Below are positions 12,301 through 24,900 of a DNA stretch of 64,000 bases, piece after piece. The stretch's first letter is position 1. Every line of letters starts with the position of its first letter. Origin of the DNA: Terebella lapidaria. Lineage: Eukaryota; Annelida; Polychaeta; Terebellida; Terebellidae. The translations under genes and the position numbers were made by a program. The notes below the pieces were generated by a model, which was not told the DNA's origin, ran no database searches, and saw only the letters and a program-made list of their open reading frames with translations. The stretch lies in contig OX424556.1 in the NCBI GenBank assembly GCA_949152475.1, positions 52,968,451-53,032,450 of the forward strand, in the 5' to 3' direction.

Positions 12301-15300
12301 GAGGAGCAGGCGCTGTGTAGGTGTTCTCTAAAGGGATAGTTTCATCGTGGTGGACGGGTCCATAGGGGGAAAGTGTATCATGGCGGATTGATCTGTGGGA
12401 GGAGCAGGCGCTGTGTAGGTGTTCTCTAAAGGGGATAGTTTCATCGTGGTGGGCGGGTCCATAGGGGGAAAGTGTATCATGGCGGATTGATCTGTGGGAG
12501 GAGCAGGCGCTGTGTAGGTGTTCTCTAAAGGGGATAGGTTCATCGTGGTGGACGGGTCCATAGGGGGAAAGTGTATCATGGCGGATTGATCTGTGGGAGG
12601 AGCAGGCGCTGTGTAGGTGTTCTCTAAAGGGGATAGTTTCATCGTGGTGGACGGGTCCATAGGGGGAAAGTGTATCATGGTGGATTGATCTGAGGGAGGA
12701 GCAGGCACTGTGTAGGTGTTCTCTAAAGGGGATAGTTTCATCGTGGTGGACGGGTCCATAGGGGGAAAGTGTATCATGGCGGATTGATCTGTGGGAGGAG
12801 CAGGCGCTGTGTAGGTGTTCTCTAAAGGGGATAGGTTCATCGTGGTGGACGGGTCCATAGGGGGAAAGTGTATCATGGCGGATTGATCTGTGGGAGGAGC
12901 AGGCGCTGTGTAGGTGTTCTCTAAAGGGGATAGTTTCATCGTGGTGGACGGGTCCATAGGGGGAAAGTGTATCATGGTGGATTGATCTGAGGGAGGAGCA
13001 GGCGCTGTGTAGTTGTTCTCTAAAGAGGATAGGTTCATCATGGTGGGCAGGTCCATAGGGGGAAAGTGTATCATGGCGGATTGATCTGAGGGAGGAGCAG
13101 GCGCTGTGTAGTTGTTCTCTAAAGAGGATAGGTTCATCATGGTGGGCAGGTCCATAGGGGGAAAGTGTATCATGGCGGATTGATCTGTGGGAGGAGCAGG
13201 CGCTGTGTAGGTGTTCTCTAAAGGGGATAGGTTCATAGTGGTGGACGGGTGTGTAGGTGTTCTCTAAAGGGGATAGGTTCATCGTGGTGGACGGGTCCAT
13301 AGGGGGAAAGTGTATCATGGGGGATTGATCTGTGGGAGGAGCAGGCGCTGTGTAGGCGTTCTCTAAAGGGGATAGTTTCATCGTGGTGGACAGGTCCATA
13401 GGGGGAAAGTGTATCATGGCGGATTGATCTGAGGGAGGAGCAGGCGCTGTGTAGGTGTTCTCTAAAGGGGATAGTTTCATCGTGGTGGTCGGGTCCAGAG
13501 GGGGAAAGTGTATCATGGCGGATTGATCTGAGGGAGGAGCAGGCGCTGTGTAGGTCTTCTCTAAACGGGATAGTTTCATCGTGATGGACTGGTCCATAGG
13601 GTGTGGGTCTATCATGGCGGATTGATATGTGGGAGGAGCAGGCGCTGTGTAGGTGTTCTCTAAAGGGGATAGTTTCATCGTGGTGGACAGGTCCATATTG
13701 GGAGACTGTATCATGGCGGATTGATCTGTGGAAGGAGCAGGCGGTGTGTAGGTGTTTTCTAAAGGGGATAGTTTCATCGTGGTGGACGGGTCCATAGGGG
13801 GAAAGGGTATCATGGTGGATTGATCTGAGGGAGGAGCAGGCGCTGTGTAAGTGTTCTCTAAAGGGGATAGGTTCATCGTGGTGGGCGGCTCCATAGGGGG
13901 AAAGTGTATCATGGCGGATTGATCTGTGGAAGGAGCAGGCGTTGTGTAATTGTTCCCTAAAGGGGATAGTTTCATCGTGGTGGGCGGGTCCATAGGGGGA
14001 AAGTGTATCATGGCGGATTGATCTGTGGAAGGAGCAGGCGCTGTGTAGGTGTTCTCTAAAGGGGATAGTTTCATCGTGGTTTGCGGGTCCATAGGGGGAA
14101 AGTGTATCATGGCGGATTGATCTGTGGAAGGAGCAGGCGCTGTGTAGGTGTTCTCTAAAGGGGATAGGTTCATCGTGGTGGGCGGGTCCATAAGGGGAAA
14201 GTGTATCATGGCGGATTGATCAGAGGAAGGAGCAGGCGCTGTGTAGGTGTTCTCTGAAGGAGATAGGTTCATCGTGGTGGGCGGGTCCGTAGGATGTGGG
14301 TCTATCATGGCGGATTGATCTGAGGAAGGAGGAGGCGCTGTGTAGGTGTTCTCTAAAGGGGATAGGTTCATCGTGGTGGACGGGTCCATAGGGGGAAAGT
14401 GTATCATGGCGGATTGATCTGTGGGAGAAGCAGGCGCTGTGTAGGTGTTCTCTAAAGGGGATAGGTTCATCGTGGTGGATGGGTCCATAGGGGGAAAGTG
14501 TATCATGGCGGATTGATCTGAGGGAGGAGCAGGCGCTGTGTAGGTGTTCTCTAAAGGGGATAGGTTCATCGTGGTGGACGATCCATAGGGGGAAAGTGTA
14601 TCATAGCGGATTGATCTGAGGGAGGAGCAGGCGCTGTGTAGGTGTTCTCTAAAGGGGATAGGTTCATCGTGGTGGATGGGTCCATAGGGGGAAATTGTAT
14701 CATGGCGGATTGATCTGAGGGAGGAGCAGGCACTGTGTAGGTGTTCTCTAAAGGGGATAGGTTCATCGTGGTGGGCGGTTCCATAGGGGGAAAGTGTATC
14801 ATGGCGGATTGATCTGAGGGAGGAGCAGGCGCTGTGTAGGTGTTCTCTAAAAGGGATAGGTTCATCGTGGTGGGCAGGTCCATAGGGGGAAAGTGTATCA
14901 TGGCAGATTGATCTGAGGGAGGAGCAGGCGCTGTTTAGGTGTTCTCTAAAGGGGATAGGTTCTTGGTGGTGGGCAGGTCCATAGGGGGAAAGTGTATCAT
15001 GGCGGATTGATCTGAGGGGGGAGCAGGCGCTGTTTAGGTGTTCTCTAAAGGGGATAGGTTCTTCGTGGTGGGCGGGTCCATAGGGAGAAAGTGTGTCATG
15101 GCGGATTGATCTGAGGGAGGAGCAGGCGCTGTTTAGGTGTTCTTTAAAGGCGATAGGTTCCTCGTGGTGGGCAGGTCCATAGGGGGAAAGCGTATCATGG
15201 CGGATTGATCTGAGGGTGGAGCAGGCGCTGTGTAGGTGTTCTCTAAAGGGGATAGTTTCATCGTGGTGGACGGGTCCATAGGGGGAAAGTGTATCATGGC

Positions 15301-18300
15301 GGATTGATCTGAGGGAGGAGCAGGCGCTGTGTAGGTGTTCTCTAAAGGGGATAGGTTCATCGTGGTGGGCGGGTCCATAGGGGGAAAGTGTATCATGGCG
15401 GATTGATCTGAGGGAGGAGCAGGCGCTGTGTAGGTCTTCTCTAAACGGGATAGTTTCATCGTGATGGACGGGTCCATAGGGTGTGGGTCTATCATGGCGG
15501 ATTGATCTGTGGGAGGAGCAGGCGCTGTGTAGGTGTTCTCTAAAGGGGATAGTTTCATCGTGGTGGACAGGTCCATAGGGGGAGAGTGTATCATGGCGGA
15601 TTGATCTGTGGAAGGAGCAGGCGGTGTGTAGGTGTTTTCTAGAGGGGATAGTTTCATCGTGGTGGACGGGTCCATAGGGGGAAAGTGTATCATGGTGGAT
15701 TGATCTGAGGGAGGAGCAGGCGCTGTGTAAGTGTTCTCTAAAGGGGATAGGTTCATCGTGGTGGGCGGGTCCATAGGGGGAAAGTGTATCATGGCGGATT
15801 GATCTGTGGAAGGAGCAGGCGCTGTGTAGGTGTTCCCGAAAGGGGATAGTTTCATCGTGGTGGGCGGGTCCATAGGGGGAAAGTGTATCATGGCGGATTG
15901 ATCTGTTGAAGGAGCAGGCGCTGTGTAGGTGTTCTCTAAAGGGGATAGGTTCATCGTGGTGGGCAGGTCCATAGGGGGAAAGTGTATCATGGCGGATTGA
16001 TCTGAGGGAGGAGCAGGCGCTGTGTAGGTGTTCTCTAAAGGGGATAGTTTCATCGTGGTGGGCGGGTCCATAAGGGGAAAGTGTATCATGGCGGATTGAT
16101 CTGTGGAAGGAGCAGGCGCTGTGTAGGTGTTCTCTGAAGGGGATAGGTTCATCGTGGTGGGCGGGTCCATAAGGGGAAAGTGTATCATGGCGGATTGATC
16201 AGAGGAAGGAGCAGGCGCTGTGTAGGTGTTCTCTAAAGGAGATAGGTTCATCGTGGTGGGCGGGTCCGTAGGATGTGGGTCTATCATGGCGGATTGATCT
16301 GATTAAGGAGCAGGCGCTGTGTAGGTGTTCTCTAAAGGGGACAGGTTCATCGTGGTGGACGGGTCCATAGGGGGAAAGTGTATCATGGCGGATTGATCTG
16401 TGGGAGAAGCAGGTGCTGTGTAGGTGTTCTCTAAAGGGGATAGGTTCATCGTGGTGGATGGGTCCATAGGGGGAAAGTGTATCATGGCGGATTGATCTGA
16501 GGGAGGAGCAGGCGCTGTGTAGGTGTTCTCTAAAGGGGATAGGTTCATCGTGGTGGATGGGTCCATAGGGGGAAAGTGTATCATGGCGGATTGATCTGAG
16601 GGAGGAGCAGGCGCTGTGTAGGTGTTCTCTAAAGGGGATGGGTTCATCGTGGTGGGCAGGTCCATAGGGGGAAAGTGTATCATGGCGGATTGATCTGAGG
16701 GAGGAGCAGGCGCTGTGTAGGTGTTCTCTAAAGGGGATAGGTTCATCGTGGTGGGCGGTTCCATAGGGGGAAAGTGTATCATGGCGGATTGATCTGAGGG
16801 AGGAGCAGGCGCTGTGTAGGTGTTCTCTAAAGGGGATAGGTTCATCGTGGTGGGCAGGTCCATAGGGGGAAAGTGTATCATGGCGGATTGATCTGAGGGA
16901 GGAGCAGGCGCTGTTTAGGTGTTCTCTAAAGGGAATAGGTTCTTCGTGGTGGGCAGGTCCATAGGGGGAAAGTGTATCATGGCGGATTGATCTGAGGGGG
17001 GAGCAGGCGCTGTTTAGGTGTTCTCTAAAGGGGATAGGTTCTTCGTCGTGGGCGGGTCCATAGGGAGAAAGTGTGTCATGGCGGATTGATCTGAGGGAGG
17101 AGCAGGCGCTGTGTAGGTGTTCTCTAAAGGGGATAGGTTCATCGTGGTGGACGGGTCCATAGGGGGAAAGTGTATCATGGGGGATTGATCTGTGGGAGGA
17201 GCAGGCGCTGTGTAGGTGTTCTCTAAAGGGGATAGTTTCATCGTGGTGGGCGGGTCCATAGGGGGAAAGTGTATCATGGCGGATTGATCTGAGGGAGGAG
17301 CAGGCGCTGTGTAGGTGTTCTCTAAAGGGGATAGTTTCATCGTGGTGGGCGGGTCCATAGGGGGAAAATGTATCATGGCGGATTGATCTGAGGGAGGAGC
17401 AGGCGCTGTGTAGGTGTTCTCTAAAGGGGATAGTTTCATCGTGGTGGACAGGTCCATAGGGGGAAAGTGTATCATGGCGGATTGATCTGAGGGAGGAGCA
17501 GGCGCTGTGTAGGTGTTCTCTAAAGGGGATAGTTTCATCGTGGTGGGCGGGTCCATAGGGGGAAAATGTATCATGGCGGATTGATCTGAGGGAGGAGCAG
17601 GCGCTGTGTAGGTCTTCTCTAAACGGGATAGTTTCATCGTGATGGACGGGTCCATAGGGTGTGGGTCTATCATGGCGGATTGATCTCTGGGAGGAGCAGG
17701 CGCTGTGTAGGTGTTCTCTAAAGGGGATAGTTTCATCGTGGTGGACAGGTCCATAGGGGGAGTGTATCATGGCGGATTGATCTGTGGAAGGAGCAGGCGG
17801 TGTGTAGGTGTTTTCTAAAGGGGATAGTTTCATCGTGGTGGACGGGTCCATAGGGGGAAAGTGTATCATGGCGGATTGATCTGAGGGAGGAGCAGGCGCT
17901 GTGTAGGTGTTCTCTTAAGGGGATAGGTTCATCGTGGTGGGCAGGTCCATAGGGGGAAAGTGTATCATGGCGGATTGATCTGAGGGAGGAGCTGGCGCTG
18001 TGTAGGTGTTCTCTAAAGGGGATAGGTTCATCGTGGTGGGCGGGTCCATAGGGGGAAAGTGTATCATGGCGGATTGATCTGAGGGAGGAGCAGGCGCTGT
18101 GTAGGTGTTCTTTAAAGGGGATAGTTTCATCGTGGTGGACGGGTCCATAGGATGTGGGTCTATCATGGCGGATTGATCTGAGGGAGGAGCAGGCGCTGTG
18201 TAGGTGTTCTCTAAAGGGGATAGGTTCATCGTGGTGGGCGGGTCCATAGGGGGAAAGTGTATCATGGCGGATTGATCTGAGGGAGGAGCAGGCGCTGCGT

Positions 18301-21300
18301 AGGTGTTCTCTAAAGGGGATAGTTTCATCGTGGTGGATGGGTCCATAGGGGGAAAGTGTATCATGGCGGATTGATCTGAGGGGGGAGCAGGCGCTGTTTA
18401 GGTGTTCTCTAAAGGGGATAGGTTCTTCGTGGTGGGAGGGTCCATAGGGGGAAAGTGTATCATGGCGGATTGATCTGAGGGAGGAGCTGGCGCTGTGTAG
18501 GTGTTTTCTAAAGGGGATAGGTTCATCGTGGTGGGCAGGTCCATAGGGGGAAAGTGTATCATGGCGGATTGATCTGAGGGGGGAGCAGGCGCTGTTTAGG
18601 TGTTCTCTAAAGGGGATAGGTTCTTTGTGGTGGGCGGGTCCATAGGGGGAAAGTGTGTCATGGCGGATTGATCTGAGGGAGGAGCAGGCGCTGTTTAGGT
18701 GTTCTCTAAAGGCGATAGGTTCTTCCTGGTGGGCAGGTCCATAGGGGGAAAGTGTATCATGGCAGATTGATCTGAGGGAGGAGCAGGCGCTGTGTAGGTG
18801 TTCTCTAAAGGGGATAGTTTCATCGTGGTGGACGGGTCCATAGGGGGAAAGTGTATCATGGCGGATTGATCTGTGGGAGGAGCAGGCGCTGTGTAGGTGT
18901 TCTCTAAAGGGGATAGTTTCATCGTGGTGGGCGGGTCCATAGGGGGAAAGTGTATGATGGCGGATTGATCTGTGGGAGGAGCAGGCGCTGTGTAGGTGTT
19001 CTCTAAAGGGGATAGGTTCATCGTGGTGGACGGGTCCATAGGGGGAAAGTGTATCATGGCGGATTGATCTGTGGGAGGAGCAGGCGCTGTGTAGGTGTTC
19101 TCTAAAAAGGATAGTTTCATCGTGGTGGACGGGTCCATAGGGGGAAAGTGTATCATGGCGGATTGATCTGAGGGAGGAGCAGGCGCTGTGTAGGTGTTCT
19201 CTAAAAAGGATAGTTTCATCGTGGTGGGCTGGTCCATAGGGGGAAAGTGTATCATGGCGGATTGATCTGAGGGAGGAGCAGGCGCTGTGTAGGTCTTCTC
19301 TAAACGGGATAGTTTCATCGTGATGGACGGGTCCATAGGGTGTGGGTCTATCATGGCGGATTGATCTGTGGGAGGAGCAGGCGCTGTGTAGGTGTTCTCT
19401 AAAGGGGATAGGTTCATCGTGGTGGACGGGTCCATAGGGGGAAAGTGTATCATGGCGGATTGATCTGAGGGAGGAGCAGGCGCTGTGTAGGTGTTCTCTA
19501 AAGGGGATAGGTTCATCATGGTGGGCGGGTCCATAGGATGTGGGTCTATCATGGCAGATAGATCTGAGGGAGTAGCAGGCGCTGTGTAGGTGTTCTCTAA
19601 AGGGGATAGGTTCATCGTGGTGGGCGGGTCCATAGGATGTGGGTCTATCATGGCAGATAGATCTGAGGGAGTAGCAGGCGCTGTGTAGGTGTTCTCTAAA
19701 GGGGATAGTTTCATCATGGTGGACGAGTCCATAGGGGGAAAGTGTATCATGGCGGATTGATCTGAGGGAGGAGCAGGAGCTGTGTAGGTGTTCTCTAAAG
19801 GGGATAGGTTCATCGTGGTGGACGGGTCCATAGGATGTGGGTCTATCATGGCGGAGTGATCTGTGGAAGGAGCCGGCGCTGTGTAAGTGTTCTCTAAAGG
19901 GGATAGGTTCATCGTGGTGGACGGGTCCATAGGGGGAAAGTGTGTCATGGCGGATTGATCTGAGGGAGGAGCAGGCGCTGTTTAGGTGTTCTCTAAAGGC
20001 GATAGGTTCTTCGTGGTGGGCAGGTCCATAGGGGGAAAGTGTATCATGGCGGATTGATCTGAGGGAGGAGCAGGCGCTGTGTAGGTGTTCTCTAAAGGGG
20101 ATAGTTTCATCGTGGTGGACGGGTCCATAGGGGGAAAGTGTATCATGGCGGATTGATCTGAGGGAGGAGCAGGCGCTGTGTAGGTGTTCTTTAAAGGGGA
20201 TAGTTTCATCGTGGTGGACGGGTCCATAGGATGTGGGTCTATCATGGCGGATTGATCTGAGGAAGGAGCAGGCGCTGTGTAGGTGTTCTCTAAAGGGGAT
20301 AGTTTCATCGTGGTGGACGGGTCCATAGGGGGAAAGTGTATCATGGCGGATTGATCTGAGGGAGGAGCAGGCGCTGTGTAGGTGTTCTTTAAAGGGGATA
20401 GTTTCATCGTGGTGGACGGGTCCATAGGATGTGGGTCTATCATGGCGGATTGATCTGAGGAAGGAGCAGGCGCTGTGTAGGTGTTCTCTAAAGGGGATAG
20501 TTTCATCGTGGTGGATGGGTCCATAGGGGCAGAGTGTATCATGGCGCATTGATCTGTGGGAGGAGCAGGCGCTGTGTAGGTGTTCTCTAAAGGGGATAGT
20601 TTCATCGTGATGGACGGGTCCATAGGGGGAAAGTGTATCATGGCGGATTGATCTGAGGGAGGAGCAGGCGCTGTGTAGGTGTTCTCTAAAGGGGATAGTT
20701 TCATCGTGGTGGACGGGTCCATAGGGGGAAAGTGTATCATGGCGGATTGATCTGTGGGAGGAGCAGGCGCTGTGTAGGTGTTCTCTAAAGGGGATAGTTT
20801 CATCGTGGTGGGCGGGTCCATAGGGGGAAAGTGTATCATGGCGGATTGATCTGTGGGAGGAGCAGGCGCTGTGTAGGTGTTCTCTAAAGGGGATAGGTTC
20901 ATCGTGGTGGACGGGTCCATAGGGGGAAAGTGTATCATGGCGGATTGATCTGAGGGAGGAGCAGGCGCTGTGTAGGTGTTCTCTAAAGGGGATAGGTTCA
21001 TCGTGGTGGGCGGGTCCATAGGGTGTGGGTCTATCATGGCGGATTGATCTGTGGGAGGAGCAGGCGCTGTGTAGGTGTTCTCTAAAGGGGATAGGTTCAT
21101 CGTGGTGGACGGGTTCATAGGGGGAAAGTGTATCATGGCGGATTGATCTGAGGGAGGAGCAGGCGCTGTGTAGGTGTTCTCTAAAGGGGATAGTTTCATC
21201 GTGGTGGGCAGGTCCATAGGGGGAAAGTGTATCATGGTGGATTGATCTGAGGGAGGAGCAGGCGCTGTGTAGGTGTTCTCTAAAGGGGATAGTTTCATCG

Positions 21301-21734
21301 TGGTGGGCGGGTCCATAGGGGGAAAGTGTATCATGGCGGATTGATCTGAGGGAGGAGCAGGCGCTGTGTAGGTCTTCTTTAAACGGGATAGTTTCATCGT
21401 GATGGACGGGTCCATAGGGTGTGGGTCTATCATGGCGGATTGATCTGTGGGAGGAGCAGGCGCTGTGTAGGTGTTCTCTAAAGGGGATAGGTTCATCGTG
21501 GTGGACGGGTCCATAGGGGGAAAGTGTATCATGGCGGATTGATCTGTGGGAGGAGCAGGCGCTGTGTAGGTGTTCTCTAAAGGGGATAGGTTCATCGTGG
21601 TGGGCAGGTCCATAGGGGGAAAGTGTATCATGGTGGATTGATCTGAGGGAGGAGCTGGCGCTGTGTAGGTGTTCTCTAAAGGGGATAGGTTCATCGTGGT
21701 GGGCGGGTCCATAGGATGTGGGTCTATCATGGCA

Positions 21735-23318
21735 GATAGATCTGAGGGAGTAGCAGGCGCTGTGTAGGTGTTCTCTAAAGGGGATAGGTTCATCGTGGTG
21801 GGCGGGTCCATAGGATGTGGGTCTATCATGGCAGATAGATCTGAGGGAGTAGCAGGCGCTGTGTAGGTGTTCTCTAAATGGGATAGTTTCATCGTGGTGG
21901 ACGAGTCCATAGGGGGAAAGTGTATCATGGCGGATTGATCTGAGGGAGGAGCAGGCGCTGTGTAGGTGTTCTCTAAAGGGGATAGGTTCATCGTGGTGGG
22001 CGGGTCCATAGGATGTGGGTCTATCATGGCGGAGTGATCTGTGGAAGGAGCCGGCGCTGTGTAGGTGTTCTCTAAAGGGGATAGGTTCATCGTGGTGGAC
22101 GGGTCCATAGGGGGAAAGTGTATCATGGCGGATTGATCTGAGGGAGGAGCAGGCGCTGTGTAGGTGTTCTCTAAAGGGGATAGGTTCATCGTGGTGGGCG
22201 GGTCCATAGGGGGAAAGTGTATCATGGCGGATTGATCTGAGGGAGGAGCAGGCGCTGTGTAGGTGTTCTCTAAAGGGGATAGGTTCATCGTGGTGGGCGG
22301 GTCCATAGGGTGAAAGTGTATCATGGCGGTTTGATCTGAGGGAGGAGCAGGCGCTGTGTAGGTGTTCTCTAAAGGGGATAGGTTCATCGTGGTGGATGGG
22401 TCCATAGGGGGAAAGTGTATCATGGCGGATTGATCTGAGGGAGGAGCAGGCGCTGTTTAGGTGTTCTCTAAAGGGGATAGGTTCATCGTGGTGGGCAGGT
22501 CCATAGGGGGAAAGTGTATCATGGCGGATTGATCTGAGGGAGGAGCAGGCGCTGTGTAGGTGTTCTCTAAAGGGGATAGGTTCTTCGTGGTGGGCGGGTC
22601 CATAGGGGGAAAGTGTATCATGGCGGATTGATCTGAGGGAGGAGCAGGCGCTGTGTAGGTGTTCTCTAAAGGGGATAGGTTCATCGTGGTGGGCAGGTCC
22701 ATAGGGTGAAAGTGTATCATGGCGGATTGATCTGAGGGAGGAGCTGGCGCTGTGTAGGTGTTCTCTAAAGGGGATAGGTTCATCGTGGTGGGCGGGTCCA
22801 TAGGATGTGGGTCTATCATGGCAAATAGATCTGAGGGAGTAGCAGGCGCTGTGTAGGTGTTCTCTGAAGGGGATAGGTTCATCGTGGTGGGCGGGTCCAT
22901 AGGATGTGGGTCTATCATGGCAGATAGATCTGAGGGAGTAGCAGGCGCTGTGTAGGTGTTCTCTAAAGGGGATAGTTTCATCGTGGTGGACGAGTCCATA
23001 GGGGGAAAGTGTATCATGGCGGATTGATCTGAGGGAGGAGCAGGCGCTGTGTAGGTGTTCTCTAAAAGGGATAGGTTCATCGTGGTGGACGGGTCCATAG
23101 GATGTGGGTCTATCATGGCGGAGTGATCTGTGGAAGGAGCAGGGGATATGTAGGTGTTTTTTAAAGGGGATAGGTTCATCGTGGTGGACGGGTCCATAGG
23201 GGGAAAGTGTATCATGGCGGATTGATCTGAGGGAGGAGCAGGCGCTGTGTAGGTGTTCTCTAAAGGGGATAGGTTCATCGTGGTGGGCGGGTCCATAGGG
23301 TGAAAGTGTATCATGGCA
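21735..23318. repeat. 16-unit higher-order repeat, copy 1
   Basis: Rare markers recur exactly 1584 bp (16 x 99) later. They are GAGCCGGCGC at 22048 and 23632, GGCGGTTTGA at 22325 and 23909, ATAGGGTGAA at 22701 and 24285, AGGGGATATG at 23141 and 24725, and the CGAGTCC variant near 21902/23486 and 22992/24576. Boundaries are approximate because the flanking units are also repeats. Confidence 0.8.
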
Positions 23319-24900
23319 GATAGATCTGAGGGAGTAGCAGGCGCTGTGTAGGTGTTCTCTAAAGGGGATAGGTTCATCGTGGTGGGCGGGTCCATAGGAT
23401 GTGGGTCTATCATGGCAGATAGATCTGAGGGAGTAGCAGGCGCTGTGTAGGTGTTCTCTAAAGGGGATAGTTTCATCGTGGTGGACGAGTCCATAGGGGG
23501 AAAGTGTATCATGGCGGATTGATCTGAGGGAGGAGCAGGCGCTGTGTAGGTGTTCTCTAAAGGGGATAGGTTCATCGTGGTGGGCGGGTCCATAGGATGT
23601 GGGTCTATCATGGCGGAGTGATCTGTGGAAGGAGCCGGCGCTGTGTAGGTGTTCTCTAAAGGGGATAGGTTCATCGTGGTGGACGGGTCCATAGGGGGAA
23701 AGTGTATCATGGCGGATTGATCTGAGGGAGGAGCAGGCGCTGTGTAGGTGTTCTCTAAAGGGGATAGGTTCATCGTGGTGGGCGGGTCCATAGGGGGAAA
23801 GTGTATCATGGCGGATTGATCTGAGGGAGGAGCAGGCGCTGTGTAGGTGTTCTCTAAAGGGGATAGGTTCATCGTGGTGGGCGGGTCCATAGGGTGAAAG
23901 TGTATCATGGCGGTTTGATCTGAGGGAGGAGCAGGCGCTGTGTAGGTGTTCTCTAAAGGGGATAGGTTCATCGTGGTGGATGGGTCCATAGGGGGAAAGT
24001 GTATCATGGCGGATTGATCTGAGGGAGGAGCAGGCGCTGTGTAGGTGTTCTCTAAAGGGGATAGGTTCATCGTGGTGGGCAGGTCCATAGGGGGAAAGTG
24101 TATCATGGCGGATTGATCTGAGGGGGGAGCAGGCGCTGTTTAGGTGTTCTCTAAAGGGGATAGGTTCTTCGTGGTGGGCGGGTCCATAGGGGGAAAGTGT
24201 ATCATGGCGGATTGATCTGAGGGAGGAGCAGGCGCTGTGTAGGTGTTCTCTAAAGGGGATAGGTTCATCGTGGTGGGCAGGTCCATAGGGTGAAAGTGTA
24301 TCATGGCGGATTGATCTGAGGGAGGAGCTGGCGCTGTGTAGGTGTTCTCTAAAGGGGATAGGTTCATCGTGGTGGGCGGGTCCATAGGATGTGGGTCTAT
24401 CATGGCAGATAGATCTGAGGGAGTAGCAGGCGCTGTGTAGGTGTTCTCTGAAGGGGATAGGTTCATCGTGGTGGGCGGGTCCATAGGATGTGGGTCTATC
24501 ATGGCAGATAGATCTGAGGGAGTAGCAGGCGCTGTGTAGGTGTTCTCTAAAGGGGATAGTTTCATCGTGGTGGACGAGTCCATAGGGGGAAAGTGTATCA
24601 TGGCGGATTGATCTGAGGGAGGAGCAGGCGCTGTGTAGGTGTTCTCTAAAAGGGATAGGTTCATCGTGGTGGACGGGTCCATAGGATGTGGGTCTATCAT
24701 GGCGGAGTGATCTGTGGAAGGAGCAGGGGATATGTAGGTGTTTTTTAAAGGGGATAGGTTCATCGTGGTGGACGGGTCCATAGGGGGAAAGTGTATCATG
24801 GCGGATTGATCTGAGGGAGGAGCAGGCGCTGTGTAGGTGTTCTCTAAAGGGGATAGGTTCATCGTGGTGGGCGGGTCCATAGGGTGAAAGTGTATCATGG
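23319..24900. repeat. 16-unit higher-order repeat, copy 2
   Basis: Tandem partner of the preceding 1584-bp block. It differs at only a few sites, one of which is the position of a TGTTTAGG (stop-bearing) variant that sits one to two units away in the other copy, as expected from short conversion tracts. It is followed at about 24944 by a half-length unit. Confidence 0.78.

Noticed and set aside
13603-13797. A 64-codon plus-strand frame in A0
   Set aside because: It opens only because two unit variants remove stops locally; all plus-strand frames are otherwise closed in nearly every unit.
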